Shown here in pieces: positions 7,572 through 14,543 of a stretch of DNA of 16,778 nucleotides. Made by a program: the position numbers and the translations under genes. Numbering within the stretch: the stretch's first letter is position 1; every line of letters starts with the position of its first letter. The notes under the pieces are model-generated. The model did no database searches, was not told the DNA's origin, and saw nothing but the letters and a program-made list of their open reading frames with translations. The stretch covers positions 1 to 16,778 of the forward strand of contig JAGLDM010000196.1 in the NCBI GenBank assembly GCA_023145595.1. The letters are read 5' to 3'. This stretch comes from Flavobacteriaceae bacterium. GTDB taxonomy: Bacteria; Bacteroidota; Bacteroidia; Flavobacteriales; Flavobacteriaceae.

Positions 7572-7618
7572 AATCTATTTGCGTCTTTTTTATACTTAAA
7601 AAGACAACTAAATAGATT
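7572..7618 (-). terminator. Nested hairpin overlapping the stop of the TPR gene
   Basis: Two nested inverted repeats: an outer 9-bp arm pair AATCTATTT (7572-7580) and AAATAGATT (7610-7618), and an inner 8-bp pair GTCTTTTT (7583-7590) and AAAAAGAC (7598-7605) with a 7-base loop. The stop codon of the TPR gene (7608-7610) lies inside it. It probably ends the TPR transcript, although G+C is low and there is no clear U-run after the outer stem. Confidence 0.5.
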
Positions 7619-9005
7619 TAATATGAGAAGAAATCAAAGTGTTTACAAGTTCTAGTGCAAAAACTGCAGGAAACATTTCTTTAACGACTGCGTGGTATTC
7701 ATAATCTGTTTTCAATGCAGCCTTTAAATAATTTTCTCCGCTTTCACCTTCTTCAAGAATAAAATAGATACATGCTAATCGATATTCAATTTCTGCCTGA
7801 TTTGGATACAACCTGTCTGCTTTAATCAGAATTTTTGAAGCATTTTCAAATTCACCTATAAGGTTTAAAACATCAGACAAACCAATATAAATATCTAAGG
7901 TGTCATCTCCCAGCTCTATACATTTCTGAAATGCCGTTGCAACCTCTTCAAAGAAATCGAGTTTTAAGTTAATTTCTGCATAAACCCTCCAAAAAAGAGT
8001 GTTAGATGCGTCAATGCCAATTGCTTTATTTATGTAATATAGTGCTTTATGATAACGTTTATCATCACAATAATTATTCGTTAAAGCAATCCATGCCTTA
8101 TCGAATAACGGATCTTCTTTTACCGTTAATTTAAAATATTTTAAAGCAAGGTCTTTTTCACCAATTTTATGATAGCACTCACCTATTCTATAATAAGCAA
8201 ATGCGGTAGGGTCATCTAATTCTATAGTGATTAAATAATTTTCAATTGCCTCAGAATAATTCGATAATTTCTCTAAAGTTTTCGCTTTTTCTAAAAAAGC
8301 CCCTACAAAACCTTCATCAATAAGAACGGTATAATCAAACGCTCGTAATGCTTTTTCATATTCTTCCAGAATAAAATACTGTCTTCCTAATTGGTGCCAG
8401 GCTACTTCTGAATATGGATCTTTATCTATAAAGTCATTGAGGTAATTAATTGCTTCAGTATGTTTATTTTCCATATCAAAACAATAAATAACGTTATATA
8501 AAGACGAATAATCCTCAAAATCTACTTCTAAACATTTTGCAAAATTCAATCTTGCATTTTCAAATTCATCCAAATACAAATATTCAACACCAATCATTGC
8601 AAGAATATCGGCCTTCTCATCAGCATAAGCCAATGCCGTTTTTAAGTAATTTATAGCCTCTTTATGCTCCTTTTTTCTAGAAAATATGGTAGCCTTTTGA
8701 ACATAAATTTCTTCGTTATTTGGTTCAATTGCATTCAATTCTGATAAAATTTTATCAGCCTCAATTAACCTATCTTCATAAATTAACAATTCAGACCCTA
8801 ACAATCTCAACATCACAGAACTTGGATGTTGATCCAATCCTAATTTAATTGCCTTATGCGCTAATGATTGGCGACCATTATCTAGATAAAATTGAATAAT
8901 CCCTTCGAATTCTGTGGAATCAAAAAAGTAAACATTATTCGTCTTCAACATTGATTCGAATTTCGAAATAAATATTTTTTGATTTTGATCGGGACTATAA
9001 GGCAT
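7608..9005 (-). CDS. Tetratricopeptide repeat protein
   Basis: A 465-residue soluble protein made almost entirely of TPR-like helical pairs, about ten to eleven units. Clear units include HKEAINYLKTALAYADEKAD (from about 114), EEYEKALRAFDYTVLID (214-230), SNYSEAIENYLITIELDDPT (238-257), GEKDLALKYFKLTVKEDP (272-289) and KRYHKALYYINKAIGIDA (306-323). It has no signal peptide, so it should be cytoplasmic. Such proteins act as scaffolds; the partner is unknown. It lies alone between a hairpin-marked 132-bp gap downstream and a divergent 133-bp intergenic region shared with pyrR. The start at 9005 gives a polar N-terminus (MPYSPDQNQK), and no better in-frame start is seen. The protein family is conserved in Flavobacteriaceae as far as I recognise it, but I cannot assign a role. 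Confidence 0.85.
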   Translation of the reverse strand: MPYSPDQNQKIFISKFESMLKTNNVYFFDSTEFEGIIQFYLDNGRQSLAHKAIKLGLDQHPSSVMLRLLGSELLIYEDRLIEADKILSELNAIEPNNEEIYVQKATIFSRKKEHKEAINYLKTALAYADEKADILAMIGVEYLYLDEFENARLNFAKCLEVDFEDYSSLYNVIYCFDMENKHTEAINYLNDFIDKDPYSEVAWHQLGRQYFILEEYEKALRAFDYTVLIDEGFVGAFLEKAKTLEKLSNYSEAIENYLITIELDDPTAFAYYRIGECYHKIGEKDLALKYFKLTVKEDPLFDKAWIALTNNYCDDKRYHKALYYINKAIGIDASNTLFWRVYAEINLKLDFFEEVATAFQKCIELGDDTLDIYIGLSDVLNLIGEFENASKILIKADRLYPNQAEIEYRLACIYFILEEGESGENYLKAALKTDYEYHAVVKEMFPAVFALELVNTLISSHIKSI

Positions 9006-9042
9006 ATATTAGGTCTATACTTATATTATAAAAGTAATAAAG

Positions 9043-9056
9043 AGACATGTATGTCT
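9043..9056. promoter_or_regulatory. Inverted repeat in the TPR/pyrR divergent region
   Basis: AGACAT-GT-ATGTCT: 6-bp perfect arms with a 2-base spacer, 38-51 bases upstream of the TPR start and about 80-95 bases upstream of pyrR. It has the size of a dimeric repressor operator. No T-run follows it, so it is not a terminator. Function is inferred from its shape only. Confidence 0.35.
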
Positions 9057-9076
9057 AATAAATTTGTCTATTTCTT

Positions 9077-9108
9077 TTTAACAATTTAATTAACAATATG
9101 TATATTTG
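9077..9108 (+). promoter_or_regulatory. Promoter of the pyrR-pyrB-rnz operon
   Basis: A Bacteroidota-type promoter: -7 element TATATTTG (9101-9108, exact TAnnTTTG), with TTTA (9077-9080) at the -33 position after a 20-base spacer. The predicted start of transcription, near 9114, leaves a leader of about 25 bases, too short for an attenuator. Confidence 0.65.
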
Positions 9109-9138
9109 TACTCCGAATAGTGTTTGGAATAAAGCCTT

Positions 9139-9681
9139 ATGAGTAGAAAAATATTACTTAACTCAACAGAAATTCACATCATATTGCATAGATTGGCGTG
9201 TCAATTAATTGAAAACCACAACGATTTCTCCAATACCGTATTAATTGGAATACAGCCAAGAGGTATCTTTTTGGCAAATAGATTGACCCATATTTTAAAG
9301 GAAGAATATGGTTATGAAAATATTGAAACGGGACAATTAGACATCACTTTTTACAGAGATGATTTTAGACGTAGAGACGCACCTGTTGAAGCCAACAAAA
9401 CAGAAATAAATTGTATTCTTGAAAACAAAAACATTGTCTTTATTGATGATGTGCTTTATTCTGGCAGAAGTATTCGTGCGGCATTATCTGCAATTGAATC
9501 CTTTGGAAGACCTAATATTATTGAATTACTCGTGCTAATAGATCGCAGATTTAGCAGGCATTTACCCATTCAACCAAATTATAAAGGGAGACAGATTGAT
9601 GCTATTAATAATGAAAAAGTAATCGTGAACTGGAAAGAGAATGATGGTCAAGATACTATTTACCTAATAAATAACAATTGA
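9139..9681 (+). CDS. pyrR: PyrR family: uracil phosphoribosyltransferase / pyrimidine operon regulator
   Basis: A 180-residue type I phosphoribosyltransferase of the PyrR family. PyrR proteins bind UMP/PRPP, and many convert uracil and PRPP to UMP; in Bacillus they bind leader RNA to attenuate pyr operons. The PRPP loop IVFIDDVLYSGRSIRAA (99-115) has the acidic pair D103-D104 and the TGR-like SGR. GIQPRG (37-42) is the family's early loop, and LVLIDRRFSRHLPIQPNYKG (131-150) is the distinctive PyrR C-terminal segment. The start ATG follows a good promoter by 30 bases. pyrB begins one base after the stop (TGAAATG). No PyrR-binding stem-loop or terminator/antiterminator pair is present in the short leader, so RNA attenuation of its own operon is unlikely; regulation in trans or only enzymatic activity fits better. 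Confidence 0.9.
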   Translation: MSRKILLNSTEIHIILHRLACQLIENHNDFSNTVLIGIQPRGIFLANRLTHILKEEYGYENIETGQLDITFYRDDFRRRDAPVEANKTEINCILENKNIVFIDDVLYSGRSIRAALSAIESFGRPNIIELLVLIDRRFSRHLPIQPNYKGRQIDAINNEKVIVNWKENDGQDTIYLINNN

Positions 9682-9682
9682 A

Positions 9683-10612
9683 ATGAGTCAATTAAGTGTA
9701 GAGCATTTACTCGGAATTAAATATCTTACTCAAGAAGATATCACTCTTATTTTCAACACTGCAGATCATTTTAAGGAAGTCATTAATAGACCTATAAAAA
9801 AGGTGCCTTCACTGCGAGATATAACCATTGCTAATTTATTTTTTGAGAACAGTACGCGTACTAAACTTTCATTTGAATTGGCAGAAAAGCGTTTATCCGC
9901 AGATATTATTAATTTTTCTGCCGGACAATCTTCTGTAAAAAAAGGAGAAACCTTAATTGATACCGTTAACAATATTTTATCAATGAAAGTTGATATTGTT
10001 GTAATGAGACACCCAAATGTTGGTGCAGGCGTATTTCTTTCGCAACATGTAGATGCAAAAATAATTAATGCTGGTGATGGCACTCATGAACACCCAACAC
10101 AAGCACTATTAGACACCTATTCTATTAGGGAGGAATTAGGTTCTGTAAAAGGAAAAAAAGTAGTCATTGTTGGTGATATATTACATTCAAGAGTTGCTTT
10201 ATCTAACATTTTCGCCTTAAAACTACAAGGAGCTGAAGTTAAAGTATGCGGCCCAACAACTTTAATTCCTAAATACATCACAAGCCTTGGAGTTGAAGTA
10301 GAAACCAACTTACAAAAAGCCTTAAATTGGTGTGATGTTGCCAATGTATTACGCGTACAGCACGAACGCATGGATGTAAAATACTTCCCTTCTACAAGAG
10401 AATATACACAACTATTTGGAATCAATAAGCAAATTTTAGATTCGCTCGATAAAAAAATAGTAATCATGCACCCAGGACCAATCAACAGAGGTGTTGAAAT
10501 GACGAGTGATGTTGCAGATTCCGATCAATCCATCATATTAAATCAGGTAGAAAATGGAGTTGCTATTAGAATGGCAATAATCTATTTATTGGCACAACAA
10601 ATTAAACGATAA
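9683..10612 (+). CDS. pyrB: Aspartate carbamoyltransferase catalytic chain
   Basis: A 309-residue cytoplasmic transcarbamylase that joins carbamoyl phosphate to aspartate, the committed step of de novo pyrimidine synthesis. Carbamoyl-phosphate contacts are FFENSTRTKLSFE (53-65, with STRT at 57-60), SSVKKGE (83-89), MRHP (108-111) and HEHPTQALLD (135-144, catalytic His at 137). The aspartate domain has DILHSRVA (165-172) and HPGPINRGVE (263-272). The length equals that of E. coli PyrB (about 311). No regulatory chain gene (pyrI) is next to it; the neighbour is pyrR, as in Gram-positive-type pyr loci, so control may go through PyrR or the promoter. The following small gene starts 5 bases after the stop. 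Confidence 0.96.
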   Translation: MSQLSVEHLLGIKYLTQEDITLIFNTADHFKEVINRPIKKVPSLRDITIANLFFENSTRTKLSFELAEKRLSADIINFSAGQSSVKKGETLIDTVNNILSMKVDIVVMRHPNVGAGVFLSQHVDAKIINAGDGTHEHPTQALLDTYSIREELGSVKGKKVVIVGDILHSRVALSNIFALKLQGAEVKVCGPTTLIPKYITSLGVEVETNLQKALNWCDVANVLRVQHERMDVKYFPSTREYTQLFGINKQILDSLDKKIVIMHPGPINRGVEMTSDVADSDQSIILNQVENGVAIRMAIIYLLAQQIKR

Positions 10613-10617
10613 AAATA

Positions 10618-10953
10618 ATGATCATCGTTAAAAACGAAACACATACTCTTATTACCCCAAATGAAAAAGATGTTTCTGTTTTTTTAGATACTTTCAAAAA
10701 GCAACTAAAAAACTTAAAGAATGAACATCTTATTCTTAATTTTTTAGAAAACATTAACACTTCTTTACAAGATATATTACTATTTTTGGATACCGCTACT
10801 GATTGTCGTGAAAAAGGCACCTCTTTCGTGATCGTTTGTACAGGGGTTGAAATTGATGATATTCCGGATGAAATAAGCGTTACCCCGACCTTACACGAAG
10901 CATTGGATATATTAGAAATGGACATCATAGAACGTGATTTGTTAAATTTTTAA
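10618..10953 (+). CDS. Small conserved-looking protein with STAS-like pattern
   Basis: A 111-residue acidic cytoplasmic protein that I cannot name with certainty. Predicted layout: strand (MIIVKNETHTLITP), helix (DVSVFLDTFKKQLKNL), strand (HLILNFLE), helix (SLQDILLFLDTATDCREKG), strand (SFVIVCTG), a short acidic loop (EIDDIPDEI), then a strand/helix (SVTPTLHEALDILEMD). This order resembles STAS domains (anti-sigma-factor antagonists and relatives), including the closing 'tl.eAl..l' helix. The usual phosphorylated Ser/Thr of SpoIIAA proteins is not evident (candidates are T48 or S49), so regulation by phosphorylation cannot be claimed. It lies 5 bases after pyrB and 13 bases before the next start and is co-transcribed with them. 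Fold assignment is inference; the gene itself is well supported by operon packing. Confidence 0.7.
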   Translation: MIIVKNETHTLITPNEKDVSVFLDTFKKQLKNLKNEHLILNFLENINTSLQDILLFLDTATDCREKGTSFVIVCTGVEIDDIPDEISVTPTLHEALDILEMDIIERDLLNF

Positions 10954-10966
10954 ATAGTAAATATTG

Positions 10967-11314
10967 ATGGGGAAATTACTTTTAATCTTTATTTTAAGTT
11001 TAAGTTCAATTATTGCTGTTAATTCTCAGAATCCTAATTCTGCTAAGAAACAAGCAACTAATTTTAAAAACCTACGCGCTTTTCCGAATCCTTTTGTGGC
11101 TGAAACAACAATTTACTTTCATAGTAGCACAAACAAACCTGCTCTTTTAGTTGTTAAAACCCTATTAGGAAATACCGTTTATTCTAAAAAAGTTTCTGCT
11201 TACAAAGGCGAAAACAACTTCATTTTTCATAAAGGTAATTTAAAATACGGAATGTATATTTACACCATACAGACAACTTCAGAATCTATTTCAAAAAGAC
11301 TTGTTATCAGATGA
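10967..11314 (+). CDS. Signal peptide plus stand-alone T9SS type A sorting-like domain
   Basis: A 115-residue exported protein. Residues 1-20 are a typical signal peptide (Lys-3, hydrophobic core LLLIFILSLSSIIAV, likely cleavage before Q21). The rest, from about 34 to 115, fits the type IX secretion type A sorting domain: FPNPF (39-43), a strand with TTIYF, VKTLLGNTVYSKK (63-75, 'vydllG..v'), GENNFIF, LKYGMYIYTI (92-101, 'L..GiY.y.i') and the terminal basic KRLVIR. Normally this domain is the tail of a large secreted enzyme or adhesin; here there is no passenger beyond about 15 linker residues. I start at the ATG at 10967; a TTG just before it (10964) is less likely. Its stop overlaps the rnz start (ATGA). 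It could be a degenerate cargo, an accessory protein, or a periplasmic beta-sandwich protein of other function. Confidence 0.75.
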   Translation: MGKLLLIFILSLSSIIAVNSQNPNSAKKQATNFKNLRAFPNPFVAETTIYFHSSTNKPALLVVKTLLGNTVYSKKVSAYKGENNFIFHKGNLKYGMYIYTIQTTSESISKRLVIR

Positions 11315-12228
11315 GTTTAAAACTCACAATTTTAGGCTGTCATAGTGCAACTCCAAGAGAGTCTGCACATCCAACTTCTCAATTATTAGAAATTAAAAAT
11401 CATACTTTTTTAATTGATTGTGGCGAAGGCACACAAGTACAATTAAGAAAATACAAAATCAAATTCTCGAAAATAAAACACATCTTTATTTCACATTTAC
11501 ACGGCGATCATGTTTTTGGGCTCATCGGATTAATTTCAACCTTTCGTTTATTGAATAGAGAAACTGAAATTACAGTGCATGGACCAAAAGGTATCAAAGA
11601 ATTTATAGTAACACAATTACGCCTTTCAGAATCCTATGCTGGGTATCCCATAAAATTTCATGAATTATCTTCTAAAAAGAGTGAATTGATTTTTGAGGAT
11701 AAAAAGGTGGCAGTTTATACAATTCCGCTTTCACATCGAATTTACACCAACGGTTTTATGTTTTGTGAAAAATTGGGAGAACGCAATTTAAACATGACTG
11801 AAATTAATAAACATTCAGGAATTGAAATTTGCGATTATCAGAATTTAAAAAACGGCAAAGATTTTAAATTGGAGAATGGAAATATTATTAAAAATTCTAG
11901 CCTAACCCATGCACCAACCAAACCGCTGAGTTATGCCTTTTGCAGCGACACCTCCTATAATGAATCTATTATCCCAATAATAAATAAAGTAAATCTTCTA
12001 TACCACGAGGCCACCTTTTTAAATGACAAAATCGACTTAGCAAAAACCACAAAACATAGTACTGCTGAACAGGCAGCAACTATTGCTAAAAAATCAGAAG
12101 TAAATGAACTAATTATTGGACATTATTCTAGCCGTTACAAATCTACTGATGATTTCCTCAAAGAAGCCCAAGCCGTTTTTAAGAATACACAATTAGCTAA
12201 AGAGGGGAAAATAGTTACAATCAATTAA
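11311..12228 (+). CDS. rnz: Ribonuclease Z (tRNA 3' processing endonuclease)
   Basis: A 305-residue metallo-beta-lactamase-fold nuclease that cuts tRNA precursors at the 3' side of the discriminator base to allow CCA addition. Zinc ligands are visible: HLHGDH (62-67), H142 (SHR), D213 (CSDTSYN) and H271 (GHYSSRY). The conserved LGCHSATPR opening (8-16), DCGEGTQVQLRKY (36-48), HEATF (232-236) and KHSTAEQAA (248-256) complete the short-form RNase Z pattern; the length (about 305-310) is normal for a bacterial homodimer. It is the last gene of the pyrR-pyrB operon and begins inside the stop of the T9SS-domain gene (4-bp ATGA overlap), so it is translationally coupled. No strong terminator follows; only a weak 6-bp inverted repeat is seen before htpG. 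Confidence 0.95.
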   Translation: MSLKLTILGCHSATPRESAHPTSQLLEIKNHTFLIDCGEGTQVQLRKYKIKFSKIKHIFISHLHGDHVFGLIGLISTFRLLNRETEITVHGPKGIKEFIVTQLRLSESYAGYPIKFHELSSKKSELIFEDKKVAVYTIPLSHRIYTNGFMFCEKLGERNLNMTEINKHSGIEICDYQNLKNGKDFKLENGNIIKNSSLTHAPTKPLSYAFCSDTSYNESIIPIINKVNLLYHEATFLNDKIDLAKTTKHSTAEQAATIAKKSEVNELIIGHYSSRYKSTDDFLKEAQAVFKNTQLAKEGKIVTIN

Positions 12229-12325
12229 CGGTTTCTTTATTAGAATTTTATTCCAAATCAAACTACTACAAAAGTCAAAATTTGGCTATTTTATTTTGTC
12301 AGATAGAGATTTATAACTTCAATCC

Positions 12326-12338
12326 TGTCATCTTGTCA
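12326..12338 (+). promoter_or_regulatory. TGTCA direct repeat upstream of htpG
   Basis: TGTCA-TCT-TGTCA: two TGTCA copies with an 8-base period, 65-77 bases before the htpG ATG; a third TGTCA lies at 12297-12301. The repeat just precedes a T-rich stretch with TTTTTTTG (12357-12364), a poor -7 match about 38 bases before the ATG. It may be a heat-shock operator or part of an alternative-sigma promoter; this is inferred from position and repetition. The rest of the 174-bp gap (12229-12402) shows nothing recognisable. Confidence 0.4.
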
Positions 12339-12402
12339 CTCTAACTCTTTTGGTATTTTTTTTGACTACTGATTTATATATAAATTATAAAACACAAATA
12401 CT

Positions 12403-14310
12403 ATGGCGACAGGAAACATTAATGTAACTGCAGAAAATATTTTCCCAATAATCAAAAAATTCTTGTACTCTGATCATGAGATCTTTTTACGTGAATTAAT
12501 TTCAAATGCAACAGATGCTACTCTAAAACTAAAACATTTATCAACTTTAGGTGAAGCAAAGGGTGACATTGGAGCCCCAATAATTGAAATAATTGTTGAT
12601 AAGAAAAACAAACAGATTAAAATTATTGATCAAGGGGTTGGAATGACAAGCGAAGAGGTTGAGAAATACATCAATCAAATAGCGTTTTCTGGTGCTGAAG
12701 AATTTGTAGAAAAATACAAAGATGCAGACACTGGAATTATCGGACACTTCGGACTTGGATTCTATTCATCATTTATGGTGGCTGAAAGGGTTGAAATACT
12801 CACTAAATCATTTAAAGAAGACAGTAAGGCTGTACGTTGGGAATGTGATGGAAGCCCGCAATACACCCTAGAAGAAACTGACAGAACAGCGAGAGGAACA
12901 GAAATTATTTTACATATTGATGACGATTCTACCGCGTTTTTAGAAGACTCTAAAATCAAAGAGTTATTAGCCAAGTATAATAAGTTTATGCCTATTCCAA
13001 TTAAATTTGGAACAAAAGAAATTGACGATCCTGCACATACTCCAGAAACAACTAAAGACAAAGATGGAAAAGAAACAACGGAGCCTCAACAAAAAATAAC
13101 GGTTGATGCTATTATCAACAACCCTACTCCGGCTTGGACAAAACAACCAAGTGAGTTAAAAGATGAAGATTATAAATCGTTCTATCATGAATTGTATCCA
13201 ATGCAGTTTGAAGAGCCTTTATTCAACATTCACTTAAATGTAGATTACCCTTTTAACCTAACTGGTATTCTATATTTTCCGAAAATCAGCAAGAATATTG
13301 ACCCACAAAAGGACAAAATTCAACTGTATCAAAACCAAGTATTTGTTACAGATAATGTAGAAGGTATTGTTCCTGATTTTTTACAGATGTTACGCGGTGT
13401 AATTGATTCACCAGACATTCCGTTAAACGTGTCACGTAGTTATTTACAGGCTGATGGTGCCGTTAAAAAGATATCTAGTTACATCACTAAAAAGGTGGCT
13501 GACAAATTAGCCAATCTGTTCAAAAATGACAGAAAGTCTTTTGAAGAAAAATGGGAAGATATCAAGATTATTATTGAATACGGAATGCTTTCAGAAGAAA
13601 AATTCTTTGACAAAGCAGGTAAATTTGCCTTGTATCCAACAGTAGATGGCGCTCATTATATTTGGGATGAATTGATAGAAAAAATCAAAGACAACCAAAC
13701 TGATAAAGATGATAAAACGGTAATTTTATATGCTTCGGATGCCAAAGCACAGCACAGTTTTATTCAAGATGCAAAAGAAAAAGGTTACGAAGTATTGCTA
13801 CTTGATTCTCCTATCATATCGCATTTAATTCAGAAATTAGAAACGAGCAAAGAAAACATCTCTTTTGTACGTGTTGACGGTGACCATATTGATAATTTAA
13901 TTAAGAAAGACGATACAAAGATTTCTAAACTTTCTGAAGACGAACAAGCGACTTTAAAAACTGTATTAGAATCTAATATTCCGAAAGAAACCTACACTAT
14001 TCAATTAGAGCCTATGGATTCTAGTGCAAATCCATTTATTATTACGCAACCAGAATTTATGCGTCGTATGAAAGAAATGCAAGCCACAGGTGGCGGCGGA
14101 ATGATGGGAATGGGTAATTTCCCAGACATGTATAATTTGGTAGTAAATACCAATAACGAATTAATCGGAGAGATTCTGAATACCAAAACCGATAAAAAAC
14201 AAGAGCGTTTAATTAAACAAACATTTGATTTGGCAAAATTATCTCAAAACCTATTGCATGGTGAGGAGTTAACCAACTTCATTAAACGTAGTTATGAGTT
14301 AATCAAATAA
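12403..14310 (+). CDS. htpG: Molecular chaperone HtpG (Hsp90)
   Basis: A 635-residue cytoplasmic, ATP-dependent, dimeric Hsp90 chaperone. The GHKL ATPase domain shows ELISNATDA (31-39), DQGVGM (76-81), GHFGLGFYSSF (114-124) and GTEI (165-168). A charged insert near residues 205-235 (TPETTKDKDGKETTEPQQK) leads to NPTPAWTK, a form I associate with Bacteroidota HtpG. The middle domain contains FVTDNVEGIVPDFLQMLRGV and DSPDIPLNVSRSYLQ, with the catalytic-loop Arg in SRSYLQ. A flexible GGGGMMGMGNFPDMY segment precedes the C-terminal dimerisation helices. The gene has its own upstream region and terminator, so it is monocistronic and probably heat-inducible. The ATG at 12403 gives the conserved N-terminus ending before ENIFPIIKKF. 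Confidence 0.96.
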   Translation: MATGNINVTAENIFPIIKKFLYSDHEIFLRELISNATDATLKLKHLSTLGEAKGDIGAPIIEIIVDKKNKQIKIIDQGVGMTSEEVEKYINQIAFSGAEEFVEKYKDADTGIIGHFGLGFYSSFMVAERVEILTKSFKEDSKAVRWECDGSPQYTLEETDRTARGTEIILHIDDDSTAFLEDSKIKELLAKYNKFMPIPIKFGTKEIDDPAHTPETTKDKDGKETTEPQQKITVDAIINNPTPAWTKQPSELKDEDYKSFYHELYPMQFEEPLFNIHLNVDYPFNLTGILYFPKISKNIDPQKDKIQLYQNQVFVTDNVEGIVPDFLQMLRGVIDSPDIPLNVSRSYLQADGAVKKISSYITKKVADKLANLFKNDRKSFEEKWEDIKIIIEYGMLSEEKFFDKAGKFALYPTVDGAHYIWDELIEKIKDNQTDKDDKTVILYASDAKAQHSFIQDAKEKGYEVLLLDSPIISHLIQKLETSKENISFVRVDGDHIDNLIKKDDTKISKLSEDEQATLKTVLESNIPKETYTIQLEPMDSSANPFIITQPEFMRRMKEMQATGGGGMMGMGNFPDMYNLVVNTNNELIGEILNTKTDKKQERLIKQTFDLAKLSQNLLHGEELTNFIKRSYELIK

Positions 14311-14340
14311 CTTGTGAATTTTATACAATAGAGGTTATGC

Positions 14341-14374
14341 AAAGCCCGTTTCAATTAAACGAAACGGGCTTTTT
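14341..14374 (+). terminator. Rho-independent terminator of htpG
   Basis: Perfect 12-bp stem AAAGCCCGTTTC (14341-14352) with GAAACGGGCTTT (14361-14372), 8-base loop, T-run at its 3' end (14370-14374). It begins 31 bases after the htpG stop. Confidence 0.95.
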
Positions 14375-14509
14375 AGTATTAATATTCTCTTAAAAAAAAC
14401 AGAAACCAATTAGTTAGCCCACTTATTATTTCAACTTTGAATATCAACTTAATAAGATTAATTCTGTACAAAAAACTCAAACAGATGAACCACATCTCAT
14501 AAAATACTC

Positions 14510-14517
14510 GATATTTG
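14510..14517 (+). promoter_or_regulatory. Candidate -7 element for the DUF4369 lipoprotein gene
   Basis: GATATTTG, one mismatch to TAnnTTTG, 26 bases before the ATG at 14544. This distance resembles those seen for pyrR (30) and the DUF4870 gene (27). No clear -33 TTTG is seen. The rest of the 233-bp gap after htpG (14375-14509) is A/T-rich with nothing else recognised. Confidence 0.35.
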
Positions 14518-14543
14518 CAATCTTTAAAACACAAAAAACTACA

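Noticed and set aside
7470..7655. 61-codon plus-strand ORF across the DUF368-TPR gap
   Set aside because: It overlaps the ends of two well-supported genes, is very Lys/Asn-rich, crosses the hairpin, and has no recognisable domain or start context.
9766..10485. Two minus-strand ORFs inside pyrB
   Set aside because: Antisense frames of a highly conserved enzyme gene; no independent start or domain evidence.
10602..10928. 108-codon minus-strand ORF opposite the STAS-like gene
   Set aside because: It is the antisense shadow of a gene embedded in a tightly packed operon; its Cys/Ser-rich translation is typical of antisense frames.
10964..10966. TTG one codon before the T9SS-domain protein start
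   Set aside because: The ATG at 10967 gives a standard signal peptide, and nothing favours the weaker codon.
12253..12285. CCAAAT ... ATTTGG inverted repeat after rnz as terminator
   Set aside because: Only 6-bp, A/T-rich arms with a 21-base loop and no T-run; too weak to call.
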